From contig CAZSIB010000009.1 of the NCBI GenBank assembly GCA_964607245.1, forward strand, positions 1-51,430: a stretch of DNA of 51,430 bases, read 5' to 3'. A program made the position numbers and the translations under genes. The notes under the pieces are model-generated. The model searched no databases, had not been told where the DNA came from, and saw only the letters and a program-made list of their open reading frames with translations. Within the stretch, counting starts at the first letter, position 1. Each line of letters begins with the position of its first letter. Of this stretch, positions 50,298 through 51,430 are shown piece by piece. Origin of the DNA: CAZLPZ01 sp964607245. Its GTDB lineage: Bacteria; Pseudomonadota; Alphaproteobacteria; Micavibrionales; Micavibrionaceae.

Positions 50298-51430
50298 TTA
50301 CTTTTTCAACTTGCCTGCAAGGCCACCCAAAAGCCCGGCAAGCGGTGAACTTGAACCGGGAAGGCCCGGAAATCCGCCGCCTCCCATGCCGCCTGGGGTC
50401 GGCATATTCGGCATTTGCGCCATCATCTTTTTAAGTGTGGCAGGATCGTTGAGTGCGCCCAAACTGTCCGGCGACATATCTTTCATGGCGTCCATCATGG
50501 CCGCGTCCTTGCCGCCCATGAATCCTTTGACCATGTTCATCATGCCGCCCATCCCCATCTTTTTGATGCGCTTCATCATGGTCGCCATTTGTTCGTGTTG
50601 TTTCACAAGCTTGTTTAAATCTTGTACGCTTGTGCCCGACCCTGCCGCAATCCGTCGCCGACGTGACGCATTCAGGAGTGCAGGCCGCGCGCGTTCGGCC
50701 GGTGTCATGGATAAAATCATCGCTTCTTGGCGCTTTAAAACCTTGTCGTCCAAATTGGCTTGTTCCAATTGGCCCGCATATTTTGACAGTCCCGGCAGCA
50801 TCTTGACGAGTTCATTCATGCCGCCCATGCGCTTCATTTGGGCCAGTTGCGCGAGCATGTCATTAAAATCGAATTGGCCTTTTTCAAACTTCGCGGCCAT
50901 TTTTTCGGCTTGTTCGGCATCGACCGTTTCGACCGCGCGTTCGACCAGGGACACAACGTCGCCCATGCCCAAAATGCGCCCGGCCAGACGGTCGGGTTGA
51001 AAGGGTTCAAGCGCGTCCAGTTTCTCGCCCATCCCGATAAAGCGGATGGATTTGCTCGTGACATGCCGCATCGAGAGTGCCGCGCCGCCGCGGGCATCAC
51101 CGTCCACACGTGTCAGGATCAGGCCTGTTAACCCCACGCGTTCGTCAAAAATTTTGGCGGATGTAACAGCGTCTTGACCCGTCATTGCGTCGGCGACAAG
51201 TAATGTTTCGATCGGATGGGTCGCGGCCTTGATCGCACTCACTTCGGTCATCAGCGCATCGTCAATCGCCAAGCGCCCGGCGGTATCGAGGATCAAAACA
51301 TCATATCCCTCGATCCGCGCGGTATGTTGGGCGCGCGCCGCGATTTCAAGCGGCGATTGCCCGGCGATAATGGGGAGGGTCGCGACAGCAATTTGTTCGC
51401 CCAAAATGCGCAGTTGATCTTGCGCGGCCG
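50298..51430 (-). CDS. ffh: Signal recognition particle protein Ffh, 5' end cut off
   Basis: The frame is open to the right edge (AAQDQLRILGEQIAVATLP at the cut), so only about 377 residues are seen. The GTPase G3-G5 region is present: LILDTAGRL, LLVADAMTGQDAV, and LILTRVDGDARGG. The M domain that binds 4.5S RNA and signal peptides is Met-rich (MKRIKKMGMGGMMNMVKG) and ends in a Gly/Pro tail. It targets membrane proteins to FtsY. The first 80-100 residues and Walker A lie outside the window. A methionine at 51404 read from TTG is not the start. Confidence 0.95.
   Translation of the reverse strand, partial: AAQDQLRILGEQIAVATLPIIAGQSPLEIAARAQHTARIEGYDVLILDTAGRLAIDDALMTEVSAIKAATHPIETLLVADAMTGQDAVTSAKIFDERVGLTGLILTRVDGDARGGAALSMRHVTSKSIRFIGMGEKLDALEPFQPDRLAGRILGMGDVVSLVERAVETVDAEQAEKMAAKFEKGQFDFNDMLAQLAQMKRMGGMNELVKMLPGLSKYAGQLEQANLDDKVLKRQEAMILSMTPAERARPALLNASRRRRIAAGSGTSVQDLNKLVKQHEQMATMMKRIKKMGMGGMMNMVKGFMGGKDAAMMDAMKDMSPDSLGALNDPATLKKMMAQMPNMPTPGGMGGGGFPGLPGSSSPLAGLLGGLAGKLKK

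Noticed and set aside
1..51430. CRISPR array, insertion sequence or transposase, rRNA operon
   Set aside because: No regularly spaced repeats, transposase motifs or rRNA-like sequence were noticed.

Overview
The window looks like chromosome of a free-living or predatory-type alphaproteobacterium with roughly balanced base composition. The evidence is the gene content and order: a trcR (DUF1013) gene, an lnt / XRE regulator / metK group, an alphaproteobacterial ribbon-helix-helix protein, ffh-rpsP-rimM-trmD-rplS, and phaA-phaB. LptD, Lnt and YdbH/AsmA-like proteins show a Gram-negative double membrane. The genetic code is standard (TGA ends many genes). A Micavibrio- or Rhodospirillales-like lineage is possible, but I cannot place it without a search.

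Layout. 1-1255 (minus): the edge of a phage-like structural cluster with a LamG-fold protein. 1256-1573: a non-coding stretch with two terminator hairpins and a long inverted repeat. 1574-4243 (minus): a three-gene envelope glycosylation operon (GT2 polyprenyl-phosphate sugar synthase, small LAB_N membrane protein, ArnT-like transferase). 4456-9382: an orphan protein, a DEAD-box helicase, a hypothetical gene, AlgH/YqgE, a SIMPL protein and release factor 1. 9469-18546: lptD, two membrane-anchored unknown proteins, a YdbH-like protein, parE and a YciA-type thioesterase. 18627-19419: tRNA-His, a tRNA-Leu with unusual mismatches, and a NADAR-domain gene. 19470-30451: trigger factor, trmB, then the rimP-nusA-infB-rbfA-truB-rpsO translation block, interrupted by three unfamiliar genes, and trcR. 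30570-35663: lnt, XRE regulator, metK, Na/Pi cotransporter. 35757-38188: a YdcH-like protein, a Tat-signal reading frame that seems invaded by palindromic repeat, and an aldehyde dehydrogenase broken by one in-frame TGA. 38427-44747: clpP, phaA, phaB, a large AsmA protein and a ribbon-helix-helix protein. 44822-51430 (mostly minus): an A+T-rich ASCH gene overlapping fumC, two small genes on plus, and the rplS/trmD/rimM/rpsP/ffh block with a foreign-looking opposite-strand gene between trmD and rplS.

Most genes are housekeeping: translation initiation, ribosome maturation, protein targeting and outer-membrane assembly. The less ordinary content is a set of orphan genes placed inside otherwise conserved translation operons, especially two tandem proteins between infB and rbfA that look like diverged copies of one winged-helix-like family. 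Other points to check are the decayed-looking tRNA-Leu, a His-rich insert in trigger factor, the structured metK leader and the repeat-invaded Tat ORF. I did not find a clear defence island, CRISPR array, insertion sequence or rRNA operon.
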